Below are positions 27,306 to 36,194 of a stretch of DNA of 54,798 nucleotides, in pieces. The notes beneath the pieces were generated by a model. It ran no database searches, was not told the origin of the DNA, and saw only the letters and a list, made by a program, of their open reading frames with translations. The translations under genes were made by a program, and so were the position numbers. Each line of letters starts with the position of its first letter. Position 1 is the stretch's first letter. This stretch comes from Clostridia bacterium (GTDB lineage: Bacteria > Bacillota > Clostridia > Christensenellales > CAG-138): positions 1-54,798 of the forward strand of contig JAFPWD010000016.1 in NCBI GenBank assembly GCA_017395105.1. The letters are read 5' to 3'.

Positions 27306-27599
27306 TCAGTTAGTCGAGTCGGGAGCATCGTGTGTGTTGTCAAAAACTGTGAAGCCGAGCAGCTTTATGCGCGTGCCTACGGTATAAAGGCTTTCGCCCG
27401 TTTCTTCATCAATACCGGCGATACTGTGCATATCTGAAACAGTGTAAAGGATCGCTCTCTACTCGACCGATCCGCCGTCCTTCACGTGATAACGAATCGG
27501 GATAAGCATCAAAACCAGAAGCACTACGCAAACGATGAGAATGATTTTGCGCCGCTTTTTCTTTGCATCAGCCTTGCGATATTTCTCGTACATATCCAT
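27306..27599 (-). pseudogene. Small membrane protein gene interrupted by an in-frame amber codon
   Basis: On the minus strand an ATG at 27599 opens a 97-codon frame: MDMYEKYRKADAKKKRRK, a TM helix (residues 19-33), then PIRYHVKDGGSVE, a TAG at 27459-27461 (codon 47), then RAILYTVSDMH..., ending GFTVFDNTHDAPDSTN before a TGA at 27306-27308. Related Firmicutes proteins, from memory, read DGG-(S/T)-VEY-(K/R)-AILY there, so the TAG replaces a Tyr codon by one base change. The reading frame is otherwise intact on both sides. Either a recent nonsense mutation, a readthrough gene, or a sequencing error. The 47-residue N-terminal part alone would be a tail-less membrane peptide. Confidence 0.7.
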
Positions 27600-27658
27600 G
27601 GCTTACGGCTCCTTTGCTTATTGAATGGAAAACGGGCGATCACTCGTTTTCATCACTC

Positions 27659-27687
27659 ATTATACCATAATAGCGGCCGCATTACAA
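27659..27687 (-). promoter_or_regulatory. Promoter of the small membrane-protein gene
   Basis: On the minus strand: TTGTAA (27682-27687), 17 bases, TATAAT (27659-27664), about 60 bases before the ATG at 27599. An intact promoter argues that the amber-interrupted gene is still transcribed. Confidence 0.6.
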
Positions 27688-27777
27688 CGAAAACGGTGCT
27701 GATAAAGCCGCAATGCCAAAGCGGTGCAAAAGCGGGGGATAGCAAGATCAAATAGGCGCAGCGTGACGTTCTATAGA

Positions 27778-29271
27778 TCACTCTTTCGGCTTGGGCACCG
27801 CATACAACGCGGGTATCATCTGATAGGGTGTTCTTGCTATCTCCTCGCGTCGAACAGCGGCACCGTTCTTTCTGTATTCGGCGTAGGTCTGATAAACTCT
27901 GCCGCGAATGGCATCCCTAATGCGCACGCACTCGCCATCTTTAAGCGAATCGTCGATAATGAACTCGGGTTCGCTCGGCTCCGTGACCTCAACAAGCTCG
28001 GAGATGATCGCGATCTCGTCGTATTCTTCTGGGAATGCACCTCCGTAGATCTCGCAGCTTAAGCATTTCTTTTCATTGTCCGTCCACATAAAGATATAGA
28101 CCGTTTCATTTGTGCTGTTTTTGATAACCAGATCGGCGCTGCCCCAGCTCAATGCGGCATCGCGCCCGCCCTCGATATAGGCAACCTTCCTCGAGTGGCC
28201 GATCCTTTCTGTGGCTTCAAGCCCCGCCATCAGCGCGCAGTTATAGAGCGTTGTGCTGATCTGGCAGATGCCGCCTCCGTACTGCTGCTCGGTTTTCTTA
28301 CCTCCGCTTGCAAAGGCCGTACCGGTTTGCCATCCGTTTTCCTTCGTGCGCTCGCCGAGAACTTCGTTGCAGGAGAGCGATTCGCCGGGTTCGAGCGAAC
28401 GCGCGTTCATAAGTGCGGCGCCTTTTTTGATATTATGAACCCTTCCCGAAGCGGACAGAGAAGCGCTGTTATAAGAAGTCGAAAACACGGCTCGTCTGAC
28501 CGGAAGGACGGGAGCCTCGGCGCTCGCATTCACGGCATTTACACTCAGCTCCGCCTCGCGCACTCCGGCAAGGATGATCCTTGCGGTTTCTTCCCTGTCA
28601 AGCCTTGCTCCATCGATAGGCGCGGTTACGATGAATCTTGAATTCCTTTCAAGCTCGTTCGCATCAAGCCCCTCTGCGGCGGTGGTGCTCAAAAGCTCCG
28701 CATCCCTCGGCGGGCGGTCAATATCCTCGGCGATAGCATCCACGGCGGCTTTCAGCCTTCGATCGTCCGCTGGGCGCAGCTCGACCGAGTATTCGCCCTT
28801 GCCGTTTATAAGCGCCTTTGTTAAAACCTCGTCCAAATCGCTTTCAAGCGTTATATCGTCCTTTTTGAGAACAAAATGCCTGTCACCGTGGCGCAGTGCG
28901 CATTCATACTCGTTCATCATGCGTTCCACCTCGCCTGAAAGCCTGCGCTTCGCCTCGTATTCGTTCGATCCTCCGATATCCACACCCATCACGACAGTGC
29001 CGCTGTCGAAGATATCAGCTCTGCGCCCGCCCGTGTTCCTTGCGCTCGGAAGCTCAGTCGGTTCTGCTTTTGCGCCGCTGCCGAGCTTGCTCGGCGTGCC
29101 TTCGTCCTCTCTGAATGCAAAGAAGGCGATGGCGGCGATTATGAAAAGAACTGCCGCAGTCACGCAGGAAAGAGCGAGCCTTATGCCGTGCGCCCCTTCA
29201 AGGCCGCGCTTCGATCCGAGCCTGCTTGCATTTTTATCGGCGAGCCGATCGCCGAAACGGTTTTTATCCAT
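27778..29271 (-). CDS. VanW-family membrane-anchored protein
   Basis: 497 residues. A polar cytoplasmic start (1-30) is followed by one TM helix (about 32-52) and a large extracytoplasmic part. That part has a peptidoglycan-binding-like region (about 95-250) and the VanW domain (about 285-420) with the hallmark QQYGGGICQISTTLYNCAL. A G5-like tail follows. The family occurs in Firmicutes cell envelopes and some vancomycin-resistance clusters, but its activity is not known. No vanHAX-type genes are nearby, so resistance should not be inferred. It is divergent from the large subtilase gene. Confidence 0.9.
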   Translation of the reverse strand: MDKNRFGDRLADKNASRLGSKRGLEGAHGIRLALSCVTAAVLFIIAAIAFFAFREDEGTPSKLGSGAKAEPTELPSARNTGGRRADIFDSGTVVMGVDIGGSNEYEAKRRLSGEVERMMNEYECALRHGDRHFVLKKDDITLESDLDEVLTKALINGKGEYSVELRPADDRRLKAAVDAIAEDIDRPPRDAELLSTTAAEGLDANELERNSRFIVTAPIDGARLDREETARIILAGVREAELSVNAVNASAEAPVLPVRRAVFSTSYNSASLSASGRVHNIKKGAALMNARSLEPGESLSCNEVLGERTKENGWQTGTAFASGGKKTEQQYGGGICQISTTLYNCALMAGLEATERIGHSRKVAYIEGGRDAALSWGSADLVIKNSTNETVYIFMWTDNEKKCLSCEIYGGAFPEEYDEIAIISELVEVTEPSEPEFIIDDSLKDGECVRIRDAIRGRVYQTYAEYRKNGAAVRREEIARTPYQMIPALYAVPKPKE

Positions 29272-29303
29272 GTTTCGCTCCTTGTTGTTTTCTTATTATT
29301 CTG

Positions 29304-29332
29304 TTGAATCGAACACAAAAATATGATATAAT
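29304..29332 (+). promoter_or_regulatory. Promoter of the subtilase gene
   Basis: TTGAAT (29304-29309), exactly 17 bases, TATAAT (29327-29332). It gives a leader of about 90 bases before the ATG at 29430, with AGGAGG-like AATCGGAGG just upstream of the start. Confidence 0.8.
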
Positions 29333-29429
29333 CCAAAAAGCTGATTTAGAAGGATATCGAATCTCCCGCGAACGTCTGATTTCGATCCGCCATGCGGATG
29401 GAGATAATAAAAAGAATCGGAGGAAAAAC

Positions 29430-32400
29430 ATGAAACAAACCCTTAAGCGTGTGCTTGCGATAGCTCTTATCGCGGCAATGGCTTTCTCCGCGCTTGCGCT
29501 TCGGGCATCCACGGACAGCGTGAATGCCAAGACGAATGCGCCGGAAGCCGAACAAGCCTCCCGCCCCGTGGCGATAGACCCGAGCGAGATAGTTTCAATC
29601 ATTGTTAAGCTTGAGGACGAGCCCGTTCTTGCGCGCATGAGCGTTAAGGACAGCCGCTCCGCAACCGAAAGCTCCGTTCTCAAGCAGAAGCAGCAGAAGG
29701 TCATATCTGCCATCGCTTCCAAGCTCGTTAAGGACGAAGCCTTTAAGGTGGATTATCAATACACCCTTCTTTTCAACGGCTTCTCCTTCCACGGCGAATA
29801 CCGCCTGATCGACGAGATCAAAGCCCTTCCCGGCGTTGCGAACTGCTACCGCAGCAACGTTTATCAGGTTCCCGAGGATGTTAAGCCCGAAGGCGAGGAC
29901 GGAAGGCTCGGCACCTCCGTCGGCTGGATCAATGCGGATGATATGTGGGCACTCGGCTACACCGGCCAGGGTCAGACCATCGCGGTGATCGACACCGGCA
30001 TCAAAACGAACCATCCCAATTTTGCAACAGCACCGCAGGAGCCGCATTTCACCGCGGCGGGCATCCAGAGCGTTCTCGATCAATACGAGCTTTGCGCGGA
30101 GCAGAGCTACAACGGCACCCTTACCGGCAATCAGCTCTACCACAGCGCCAAGATCCCCTATACCTTCAACTACTATCGCGGCAGCCTCGACGTCAGCCAT
30201 GCCGATGCCAGAAGCGACCACGGCACCCACGTCAGCTCCATCGCTGCGGGCAATGACAACAGCGCAAGGGGCGTTGCATACAACGCTCAGATCGTCACGA
30301 TGCAGGTGTTCCAGAATGGCGGAGCCGAATGGTCCACCATTATGGCGGCGCTTGAGGACTGCGCGTATCTCGAGGTCGATGCCGTAAACATGAGCCTCGG
30401 TGCGGACTGCGGCTTCACCGAGGAGGACGAGGATATGGATGCCGCCTACGCTCTGCTTTCTCAGCACGGCGTGAACGTGGCGGTTGCCTCGGGCAACAGC
30501 GGCACCACCGGCAGTGGCAACAACTACTCGAGCAACACCCCCACTCTGAATATCGACAACGGCCTCACCTCCACTCCCGGCACCAATCCCGGCTCGCTCT
30601 CCGTTGCCGCAAGCTCCGACAGCGCGGCGGCCTCCGTTACCTATTTCAGCAGCAGGGGCACCACATCTGATCTTCGCATCAAGCCCGAGATCATGGCGCC
30701 CGGCGACAACATCAATGCGGCCACCGACTCCTCTTACTCCGGCGGAAACTACGGCACCAAGAGCGGAACCAGTATGGCGACTCCGCATATCGCCGGAGGT
30801 ATGGTTCTGGTTAATCAGTACGTCAATTCCAATTTCCCCAACCTCAGCGAGAAGCAGAGGATGGAGATGGTAAACACGCTTCTGATGAGCACCGCCGTTC
30901 CCTCTAAATCGGGCGGCACTCCCTATCTCGTTCGCGCACAGGGTGCGGGTCAGGCCAACCTTACCGCCGCGATCAACACCAAGGCGTATCTCGAGGTTCC
31001 CGGACAGCTGCGCCCGAAGCTCGAGCTTGGCGACGATGACGATTACTCCGGAATCTTCAGCCTCAGCTTCGACGTTGTGAACTTCGGCAACACCGCGCTC
31101 ACCTACACCGTGAACCCCTACGTTCTCACCGAGAGTACCCAGCTTAAGAGCATCGGCGGCCGACAGCTCTACTGCATGACGGATTCGGCGCTGAACATCA
31201 CCGATAACGTTACCGTGACCAAGCCGAGCACCGTCACCGTTCCCGCGAACGGCCGAGCCACCGTAAACGTAACGATTAACGTCAGCCCCTATGCTTCGTA
31301 TCTCAACGAGCGTTTCCCCAACGGTGCCTATATCGAGGGCTACGTCACTCTCGACGGCACAGTTGATCTCTCCATTCCCTTCCTTGGCTTCTATGGCGAT
31401 TGGGAGAAGGCGGCGGTATTCGATCGCGAGTACTACTACGATGCCTATCTGCACACCAACACGCTTCCCGCCGCATGGGGCGTGAACACCGCGAAGGCGG
31501 GCGACAAGCTCCTCGGTGTCAACCCCTTCGGCACCACCACCGACTTCTACTTTGACCGTGCATCCATCAGCCCGAACAACGACGGCGTTATGGATGCCAT
31601 CGACGATGTTCGCACCTATCTCTTGCGCAGCTGCGAGACCTTCCGTTATGAGGTGCTCAACGCGCAGAGCGGCGCACAGCTCTACGTCAAGGACATTCCG
31701 CTCATGACCAAGGGCGTTGAAAACAGCTGGCTCTCTCAGGTCGAGCCCGTCGGCTCCACCGAAGAGAGCGCCATCGATGCATGGAACGGCGACGGCCTTG
31801 CAAACGGCTCAAGCGTTATTCTTCGCATGACAGGCTTCATGCAGAGCTGGGATGAGTTCGATCCCGCCGCGAATGAGAACGCGATCTGGGAGATCCCCGT
31901 CACCATAGATATCCAGGAGCCAGAGGTCGTTTACTGGAATATGAATAACGGTCAGCTCGCGCTCTATGTTTCCGACAACCACTATGTCGCCTTCGCGGGC
32001 GTTTACTCCAATGCGGCCTGCACCCAGCTCATCGCTTCCCAGAGCGTTGAGGAGCATCAGCGCGGCGCTACGAGCATTCTCGACTTCAACGTTGGCAATC
32101 GCGACACCGTCTACGTTAAGCTCGGCGACTATGCGGGCAACAGCATCATAGCCACCGTTACCGAGGGCGAGGGCGGTTCGCTCGAACCCGTTGCGCTTGA
32201 AGGCGTGAGCTTTGAAACAGGCAGCCTTGAGATCTTCGAAGGCTTCAGCGGAGCACTTGTCCTCATACGGGAGCCTGCAAATGCAAACAGCTTCGACGTT
32301 GAGTGGAGCAGCGCTGATCCGAGCATAGCGACCGTAAGCGGCGGTCTTCTCAAGGCGACCGTAACAGGCGTACACGAGGGCACCACCACAGTTACCGCAC

Positions 32401-33092
32401 GCGCGACAGACCGCGATACCAACCGGGTTTATACCGCGAACGCGACCATAATCGTAAACGACTATCCTACCGTCAGCGAGGCGCTGAACGCACAGGGCGG
32501 CAATATTGCCTTCACCACCACCGGCAGCTATCCCTGGGTAGTTGAGTTCAAGGACAACAGGGCGTGCATCAAGAGCACCAACCAGGGCGTGAACTCGTCG
32601 AACTCGACCGTAACGAGCGAGCCCTTGACACTCGAGGCGGGCGACAAGCTCAGCTTCACCTGGTCCGTCAGCAGTGAAAGCAACTACGACAAGCTCAAGT
32701 TCTACGTCAACAACAGCGAGATACATAACATCAGCGGCGCTGTGAACTGGACGAACTTCGAGTACACCGTTCCTTCAAACGGCTCCTTCACCTTTAAGTG
32801 GGTCTATGAGAAGGATTCCTCCGTGCATAACGCCGACGATACCGCATGGGTCGACGATGTGAGCGTTACCTACGTCAATCCGCCCGAGCCCTCCTATCTG
32901 CTCGGCGACTGCGATCTCAACGGCGCCGTTCAGGTTGCCGATGCGGTGCTTGCGATGCGCCACAGCCTCGGTCTCACCACTCTTACCGGCGACGGCTTCC
33001 TTGCAGGCGACGTGAACCTCGACGGGTCCGTCAATATGGGCGATGCCGTCCAGATCATGCGCTATGCGCTCGAACTCATAAACGAGTTTTAA
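29430..33092 (+). CDS. Secreted S8 (subtilisin-like) peptidase with Big2 and dockerin domains
   Basis: A 1,220-residue exported protease. Domains in order: Sec signal peptide (1 to about 30); inhibitor-I9-like prodomain (about 50-150); S8 catalytic domain with D188 (AVIDTGI), H264 (DHGTHVSS) and S448 (GTSMATPH), carrying a PA-like insert region; Fn3-like C5a-peptidase-type domain (about 540-800); a bacterial Ig-like Big2 segment (about 930-1010); a carbohydrate-module-like jelly-roll stretch (about 1020-1150); and a type I dockerin with two calcium repeats (DCDLNGAVQVADAV and DVNLDGSVNMGDAV, about 1157-1215). The dockerin implies docking to a cohesin protein, but none is visible here. GGAGG precedes the ATG. 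Confidence 0.93.
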   Translation: MKQTLKRVLAIALIAAMAFSALALRASTDSVNAKTNAPEAEQASRPVAIDPSEIVSIIVKLEDEPVLARMSVKDSRSATESSVLKQKQQKVISAIASKLVKDEAFKVDYQYTLLFNGFSFHGEYRLIDEIKALPGVANCYRSNVYQVPEDVKPEGEDGRLGTSVGWINADDMWALGYTGQGQTIAVIDTGIKTNHPNFATAPQEPHFTAAGIQSVLDQYELCAEQSYNGTLTGNQLYHSAKIPYTFNYYRGSLDVSHADARSDHGTHVSSIAAGNDNSARGVAYNAQIVTMQVFQNGGAEWSTIMAALEDCAYLEVDAVNMSLGADCGFTEEDEDMDAAYALLSQHGVNVAVASGNSGTTGSGNNYSSNTPTLNIDNGLTSTPGTNPGSLSVAASSDSAAASVTYFSSRGTTSDLRIKPEIMAPGDNINAATDSSYSGGNYGTKSGTSMATPHIAGGMVLVNQYVNSNFPNLSEKQRMEMVNTLLMSTAVPSKSGGTPYLVRAQGAGQANLTAAINTKAYLEVPGQLRPKLELGDDDDYSGIFSLSFDVVNFGNTALTYTVNPYVLTESTQLKSIGGRQLYCMTDSALNITDNVTVTKPSTVTVPANGRATVNVTINVSPYASYLNERFPNGAYIEGYVTLDGTVDLSIPFLGFYGDWEKAAVFDREYYYDAYLHTNTLPAAWGVNTAKAGDKLLGVNPFGTTTDFYFDRASISPNNDGVMDAIDDVRTYLLRSCETFRYEVLNAQSGAQLYVKDIPLMTKGVENSWLSQVEPVGSTEESAIDAWNGDGLANGSSVILRMTGFMQSWDEFDPAANENAIWEIPVTIDIQEPEVVYWNMNNGQLALYVSDNHYVAFAGVYSNAACTQLIASQSVEEHQRGATSILDFNVGNRDTVYVKLGDYAGNSIIATVTEGEGGSLEPVALEGVSFETGSLEIFEGFSGALVLIREPANANSFDVEWSSADPSIATVSGGLLKATVTGVHEGTTTVTARATDRDTNRVYTANATIIVNDYPTVSEALNAQGGNIAFTTTGSYPWVVEFKDNRACIKSTNQGVNSSNSTVTSEPLTLEAGDKLSFTWSVSSESNYDKLKFYVNNSEIHNISGAVNWTNFEYTVPSNGSFTFKWVYEKDSSVHNADDTAWVDDVSVTYVNPPEPSYLLGDCDLNGAVQVADAVLAMRHSLGLTTLTGDGFLAGDVNLDGSVNMGDAVQIMRYALELINEF

Positions 33093-33135
33093 CAGTCAAA
33101 ACAGCAGCTTCGGATGCTGCTTAGTAAAATGAACG

Positions 33136-33165
33136 AGAACCGCCTCATCGTGGGGCGGTTCTTAT
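33136..33165 (+). terminator. Terminator of the subtilase gene
   Basis: AGAACCGCC (33136-33144) pairs with GGCGGTTCT (33154-33162) around a 9-base loop, then TAT. A smaller hairpin AGCAGC/GCTGCT lies just before it. Confidence 0.75.
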
Positions 33166-33202
33166 CGTTGATTTGTGCGCTTGGATATGGTAGAATCTGT
33201 TC

Positions 33203-33661
33203 ATGAAGGAAAAAATACTGCTTAAAACCGAATTTATGCGCCTTGCGCTCAAGGAGGCCGAAAAGGCGTTCACGCTCGGCGAGGTGCCGGTTGGCGCGGT
33301 CGTGGTTCAAAACGGCGAGGTGATCGCTTCGGCGCATAACCTCGTTGAGAGCCTTTCGGATGCCTCGGCGCATGCGGAGCTTCTCGCGCTCAAGGCCGCT
33401 GCCGAAAAGCTTGGTAAAAGAAGGCTTGCCGACTGCGAGCTATACGTAACGCTCGAGCCCTGTGCGATGTGCATGGGTGCAATCCTCAATTTCAGGCTCG
33501 GCGCGCTTTGCTTCGGCGCATTCGATGATGCGGCCGGCTGCACCGTTTCGCGCTGCGAGCTCGGAAGGCTGACCAACCTGAATGTTCCTTTTGTCGGCGG
33601 TATGCTTGAAGAGGAGTGCAAAGCTGTTCTTCGCCGCTTTTTCGAGCAAAGGCGCGGATAA
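33203..33661 (+). CDS. tadA: tRNA-specific adenosine deaminase
   Basis: Deaminates A34 of tRNA-Arg(ACG) to inosine. Zinc-ligand motifs HAE (residues 57-59) and PCAMC (86-90) are in place, with FGAFDDAAGC later, typical of TadA over cytidine deaminases. 152 residues, normal length. The start codon at 33203 has GAAGG-type pairing nearby. It converges on the polymerase IV gene with only 7 bases between stop codons, and I see no terminator between them. Confidence 0.93.
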   Translation: MKEKILLKTEFMRLALKEAEKAFTLGEVPVGAVVVQNGEVIASAHNLVESLSDASAHAELLALKAAAEKLGKRRLADCELYVTLEPCAMCMGAILNFRLGALCFGAFDDAAGCTVSRCELGRLTNLNVPFVGGMLEEECKAVLRRFFEQRRG

Positions 33662-33668
33662 ATAAAAA

Positions 33669-34925
33669 CTATCTCAGCGCAAACAAGCCGTCCGTATGCA
33701 GTGCGCCCTCGAAGCTTCCGGTGGAGAATACGCGCCCCTGAAGTATGCTCCCTTTGCCGTATTTTTTGCGTATCGCATCCACGGTTTTTTCAACCGCGAG
33801 GCGCTTTTTTCGTTTCGCCCCATCCTCGAAAAGGCTGCTCTGATAGGGCATCATATCGGGGATTAGCCCGGTGCAGCGAATGCCGAGGCTGCGTATGGGC
33901 TTGACCCAATTATAGCTTTCCTTCAAAAGAGCAAAAGCCGCATCGCGAAGCTCGCCCGATATGCAGCTTGCAAATTCAAGCGAGGTCTGCCGCTCGAAGG
34001 TAACGAGCGTGGTGTCACGAACGCTCAGAACCACGGTCGTTCCGAGCACCCCGTATTTTCGCATTCGGTAGGCAACGGACTCCCCGAGCGATTGCAGCAG
34101 AGCCAACGCTTCGTCAAGGCTCTTAACGTCCCTTGGCGGGGTAAAGCTGTTGCCTATGCTTTTCATCGGCGGCGCGCTGCCGATCATTGCAACGGGGGAG
34201 TTGTCGAGCCCGTTTGCGCAGTGCATCAGATCCACGCCGTTCTTGCCGAGCCAGCAGCGAACGAGCGCTTCATCGCTGTTTGCAAGCTCCCCGATCGTAG
34301 TTATCCCCCTTGCGTTCAGCTTAGCCTTGGTTCTCGGACCCACGAACAGCAGATCCTCCACCGGCAGCGGCCAAACCACCCTTTTGAAATTCTCGGGCGT
34401 TATGACAGTCGTTGCATCGGGCTTTTTTATATCCGAGCCGAGCTTGGCAAAGCATTTGTTGAAGCTCACGCCGACCGAAGCCGTGAGGCGGAACCGCTTT
34501 CTATACTGCTCGCGTATCTCATCGGCTATCTCTGCCGCATCTCCCGCGGTGGGGGCGTAGGGGCTTATGTCGAGCCAGGCCTCATCCATTCCAAAGGGCT
34601 CCATGCGGTCGCTGTATTTGCCGAGCAGAGCGCGGCTCTCGAGGGTTATCTGCTCGTACTTTTCAAAATGGCAGGGAACGAGCACGAGCGAAGGGCATTT
34701 GATCAGCGCCTCGCCGATGGGCTCCGCCGTTTTAACGCCGAAGCCCTTGGCAATATAGTTTTTCGAAAGGACCATGCCGTGCCGCGCCTCCCGATCGCCG
34801 CATACGGCAACGGGGTAGGGGGCAAGGGAAGGATCGTCCCTTATCTCCACGCTCGCATAGAAATTGTTTATGTCCACGTGCAGAATGCTTCTGTTCATCC
34901 GCTCCCGAGGATCGAAAACGCTCAT
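33669..34925 (-). CDS. dinB: Y-family DNA polymerase (Pol IV/DinB type)
   Basis: Translesion polymerase copying damaged DNA. Palm residues lie in HVDINNFYASVE (first Asp) and MEPFGMDEAWLDIS (Asp-Glu pair). ASVGVSFNKCFAKLGSDIKKP and the helix-hairpin-helix KLNARGITTIGELA follow. 418 residues. Two starts are possible: the ATG at 34925, or an internal ATG at 34898 with GGAG close by; I kept the longer. Sequence details are also compatible with the Gram-positive UmuC/UvrX branch. It diverges from a LexA-like repressor gene, and a shared regulatory region suggests damage-inducible control. Confidence 0.9.
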   Translation of the reverse strand: MSVFDPRERMNRSILHVDINNFYASVEIRDDPSLAPYPVAVCGDREARHGMVLSKNYIAKGFGVKTAEPIGEALIKCPSLVLVPCHFEKYEQITLESRALLGKYSDRMEPFGMDEAWLDISPYAPTAGDAAEIADEIREQYRKRFRLTASVGVSFNKCFAKLGSDIKKPDATTVITPENFKRVVWPLPVEDLLFVGPRTKAKLNARGITTIGELANSDEALVRCWLGKNGVDLMHCANGLDNSPVAMIGSAPPMKSIGNSFTPPRDVKSLDEALALLQSLGESVAYRMRKYGVLGTTVVLSVRDTTLVTFERQTSLEFASCISGELRDAAFALLKESYNWVKPIRSLGIRCTGLIPDMMPYQSSLFEDGAKRKKRLAVEKTVDAIRKKYGKGSILQGRVFSTGSFEGALHTDGLFALR

Positions 34926-34984
34926 ATCATCACCGCCCGAACAAGTTTTACAGAGAAAAACTCTCTTAATTATCTCCCGATAGC

Positions 34985-35013
34985 ATTATAACACTCTGAA
35001 CGGGAGATGTAAA
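34985..35013 (-). promoter_or_regulatory. Promoter of the Y-family polymerase gene
   Basis: On the minus strand: TTTACA (35008-35013), 17 bases, TATAAT (34985-34990). It is flanked by the inverted repeat TCTCCCG (34974-34980) and CGGGAGA (35001-35007), which overlaps the promoter and is a good operator candidate for the divergent repressor. Confidence 0.7.
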
Positions 35014-35056
35014 GAATGAAACTCTAACAAAAAGAGAAAAACATTTTAAAAAACGC

Positions 35057-35085
35057 TTGCAATTCTCCGAAAACTGTATTATAAT
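35057..35085 (+). promoter_or_regulatory. Promoter of the S24-type repressor gene
   Basis: TTGCAA (35057-35062), exactly 17 bases, TATAAT (35080-35085). The motif GGGAG-N4-AAAGA occurs both just after this -10 box (35086-35099) and in the facing promoter (35002-35015), so the repressor may bind both sites. Confidence 0.75.
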
Positions 35086-35137
35086 GGGAGCATAAAGAGA
35101 AAATAACTCGACTGAAACAACCGAACGGAGGTCAAAT

Positions 35138-35914
35138 ATGATAAGCGAAGTAAAGGAAAAAAAGAGCGGCAACCGCAGCAAGGGCATGAGCGAGCAGGAG
35201 AGCGCCCGCTTCGGCGCAAAGCTTGCGGAGCTTAGAAAGCAAAAGCGTATGACCCAAAAGGAGATGGCGGAACGGATCAGCCGCGAGGGCGAGCGCCTTT
35301 TCGGCAGGGAGGCGATAACCGATCGCGCCGTCAGCAAATGGGAAACGGGTGCCAGCCTGCCCGATGCGCAGCAGTTCCTCAGCATCTGCAGCATTCTCGG
35401 TATTGCCGATGCGCTGCACACCTTCCGCGGCATTGCAAGCGCGGGCGATCCCTTTGCGGGGCTCAATAAGCTCGGCAGGGAACGCGCCGAGGAATACGTC
35501 GCCATGCTCGGAGATAACCCCCATTTCTCGCTCAAGGAGACCCAAAGCATGCCTGTTCGCCAGATCCCGCTGTACGATCTTCCCGCTTCCGCGGGCACGG
35601 GCGTTTTCCTCGACGGCTCGAGCTACACCATGATTGATGCCGAAGGCTACGCCGCAAGCGCCGCCAATTTCGCCGTGAAGATCAGCGGAGATTCCATGCT
35701 TCCCATGTTTGAGGATGGGCAGATAGTCTACGTGCGCCAGCAGCAGGAGCTGACGAGCGGCGATATCGGCATCTTCATTTTAAACGGCGAAGCCTACTGT
35801 AAGATGCTCAATACCGACAACGGCGTTTCACTCGTTTCGCTGAATCCCAAGTATAAGCCCATTAAGCTCGGTGAGAATTCCGATCTGCGTATCGTGGGTA
35901 GGGTAGTGGGATAA
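35138..35914 (+). CDS. XRE-HTH / S24 peptidase repressor (LexA/CI-like)
   Basis: 258 residues. An N-terminal Cro/CI helix-turn-helix (about 25-90, MTQKEMAERIS...DRAVSKWETG) is joined to a C-terminal S24 self-cleavage domain. The predicted cleavage bond is A152-G153, the catalytic Ser is S186 (SGDSMLP) and the general-base Lys is K222 (AYCKML). The 36-residue Ser-Lys spacing matches LexA. Contact with RecA filaments after DNA damage would trigger self-cleavage and derepression. CGGAGG lies 8 bases before the ATG. Divergent to the Pol IV gene, its probable target. Unlike classical LexA it has an XRE rather than a winged-helix DNA-binding domain. Confidence 0.9.
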   Translation: MISEVKEKKSGNRSKGMSEQESARFGAKLAELRKQKRMTQKEMAERISREGERLFGREAITDRAVSKWETGASLPDAQQFLSICSILGIADALHTFRGIASAGDPFAGLNKLGRERAEEYVAMLGDNPHFSLKETQSMPVRQIPLYDLPASAGTGVFLDGSSYTMIDAEGYAASAANFAVKISGDSMLPMFEDGQIVYVRQQQELTSGDIGIFILNGEAYCKMLNTDNGVSLVSLNPKYKPIKLGENSDLRIVGRVVG

Positions 35915-36194
35915 AAGCACGCATACCCGGCTTTGATGCGAGAACTTCCTCTGCCGAAGCCGTGCTTCGCCTTTCCCAAAGCACCTGCTTTATCGGACAC
36001 TGACCAAGCTGGTTTACACCGGATGCGATGTCGGGCGTGAACGCAGGACTGTTGCTCCGCTTTCCCACAAAACGGTAGATAAAAGGCCGACGACAAGGGA
36101 ACATATACAGCGTTTACTGTACTGTTCTTCCTTGCCGGCGGCCTCTCACGTATATCTGGACTAACTGCCGGGTGGGTGCGGGCAGTCTAATGCG
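35915..36194. other. Intergenic stretch with no recognised gene
   Basis: About 280 bases between the repressor stop and the break point of the IS3 remnant. Several short hairpin-forming segments are present but no supported gene, promoter or terminator. Minus-strand frames crossing it have no ribosome site or recognisable protein. Confidence 0.5.

Noticed and set aside
27778-29271. Vancomycin resistance from the VanW-family gene
   Set aside because: VanW proteins are widespread in Firmicutes without resistance, and vanH, vanA/B or vanX are absent.
29595-31454. A 619-codon open frame antisense to the subtilase
   Set aside because: It mirrors a GC-biased real gene with clear catalytic motifs, has no ribosome site and no recognisable domain.
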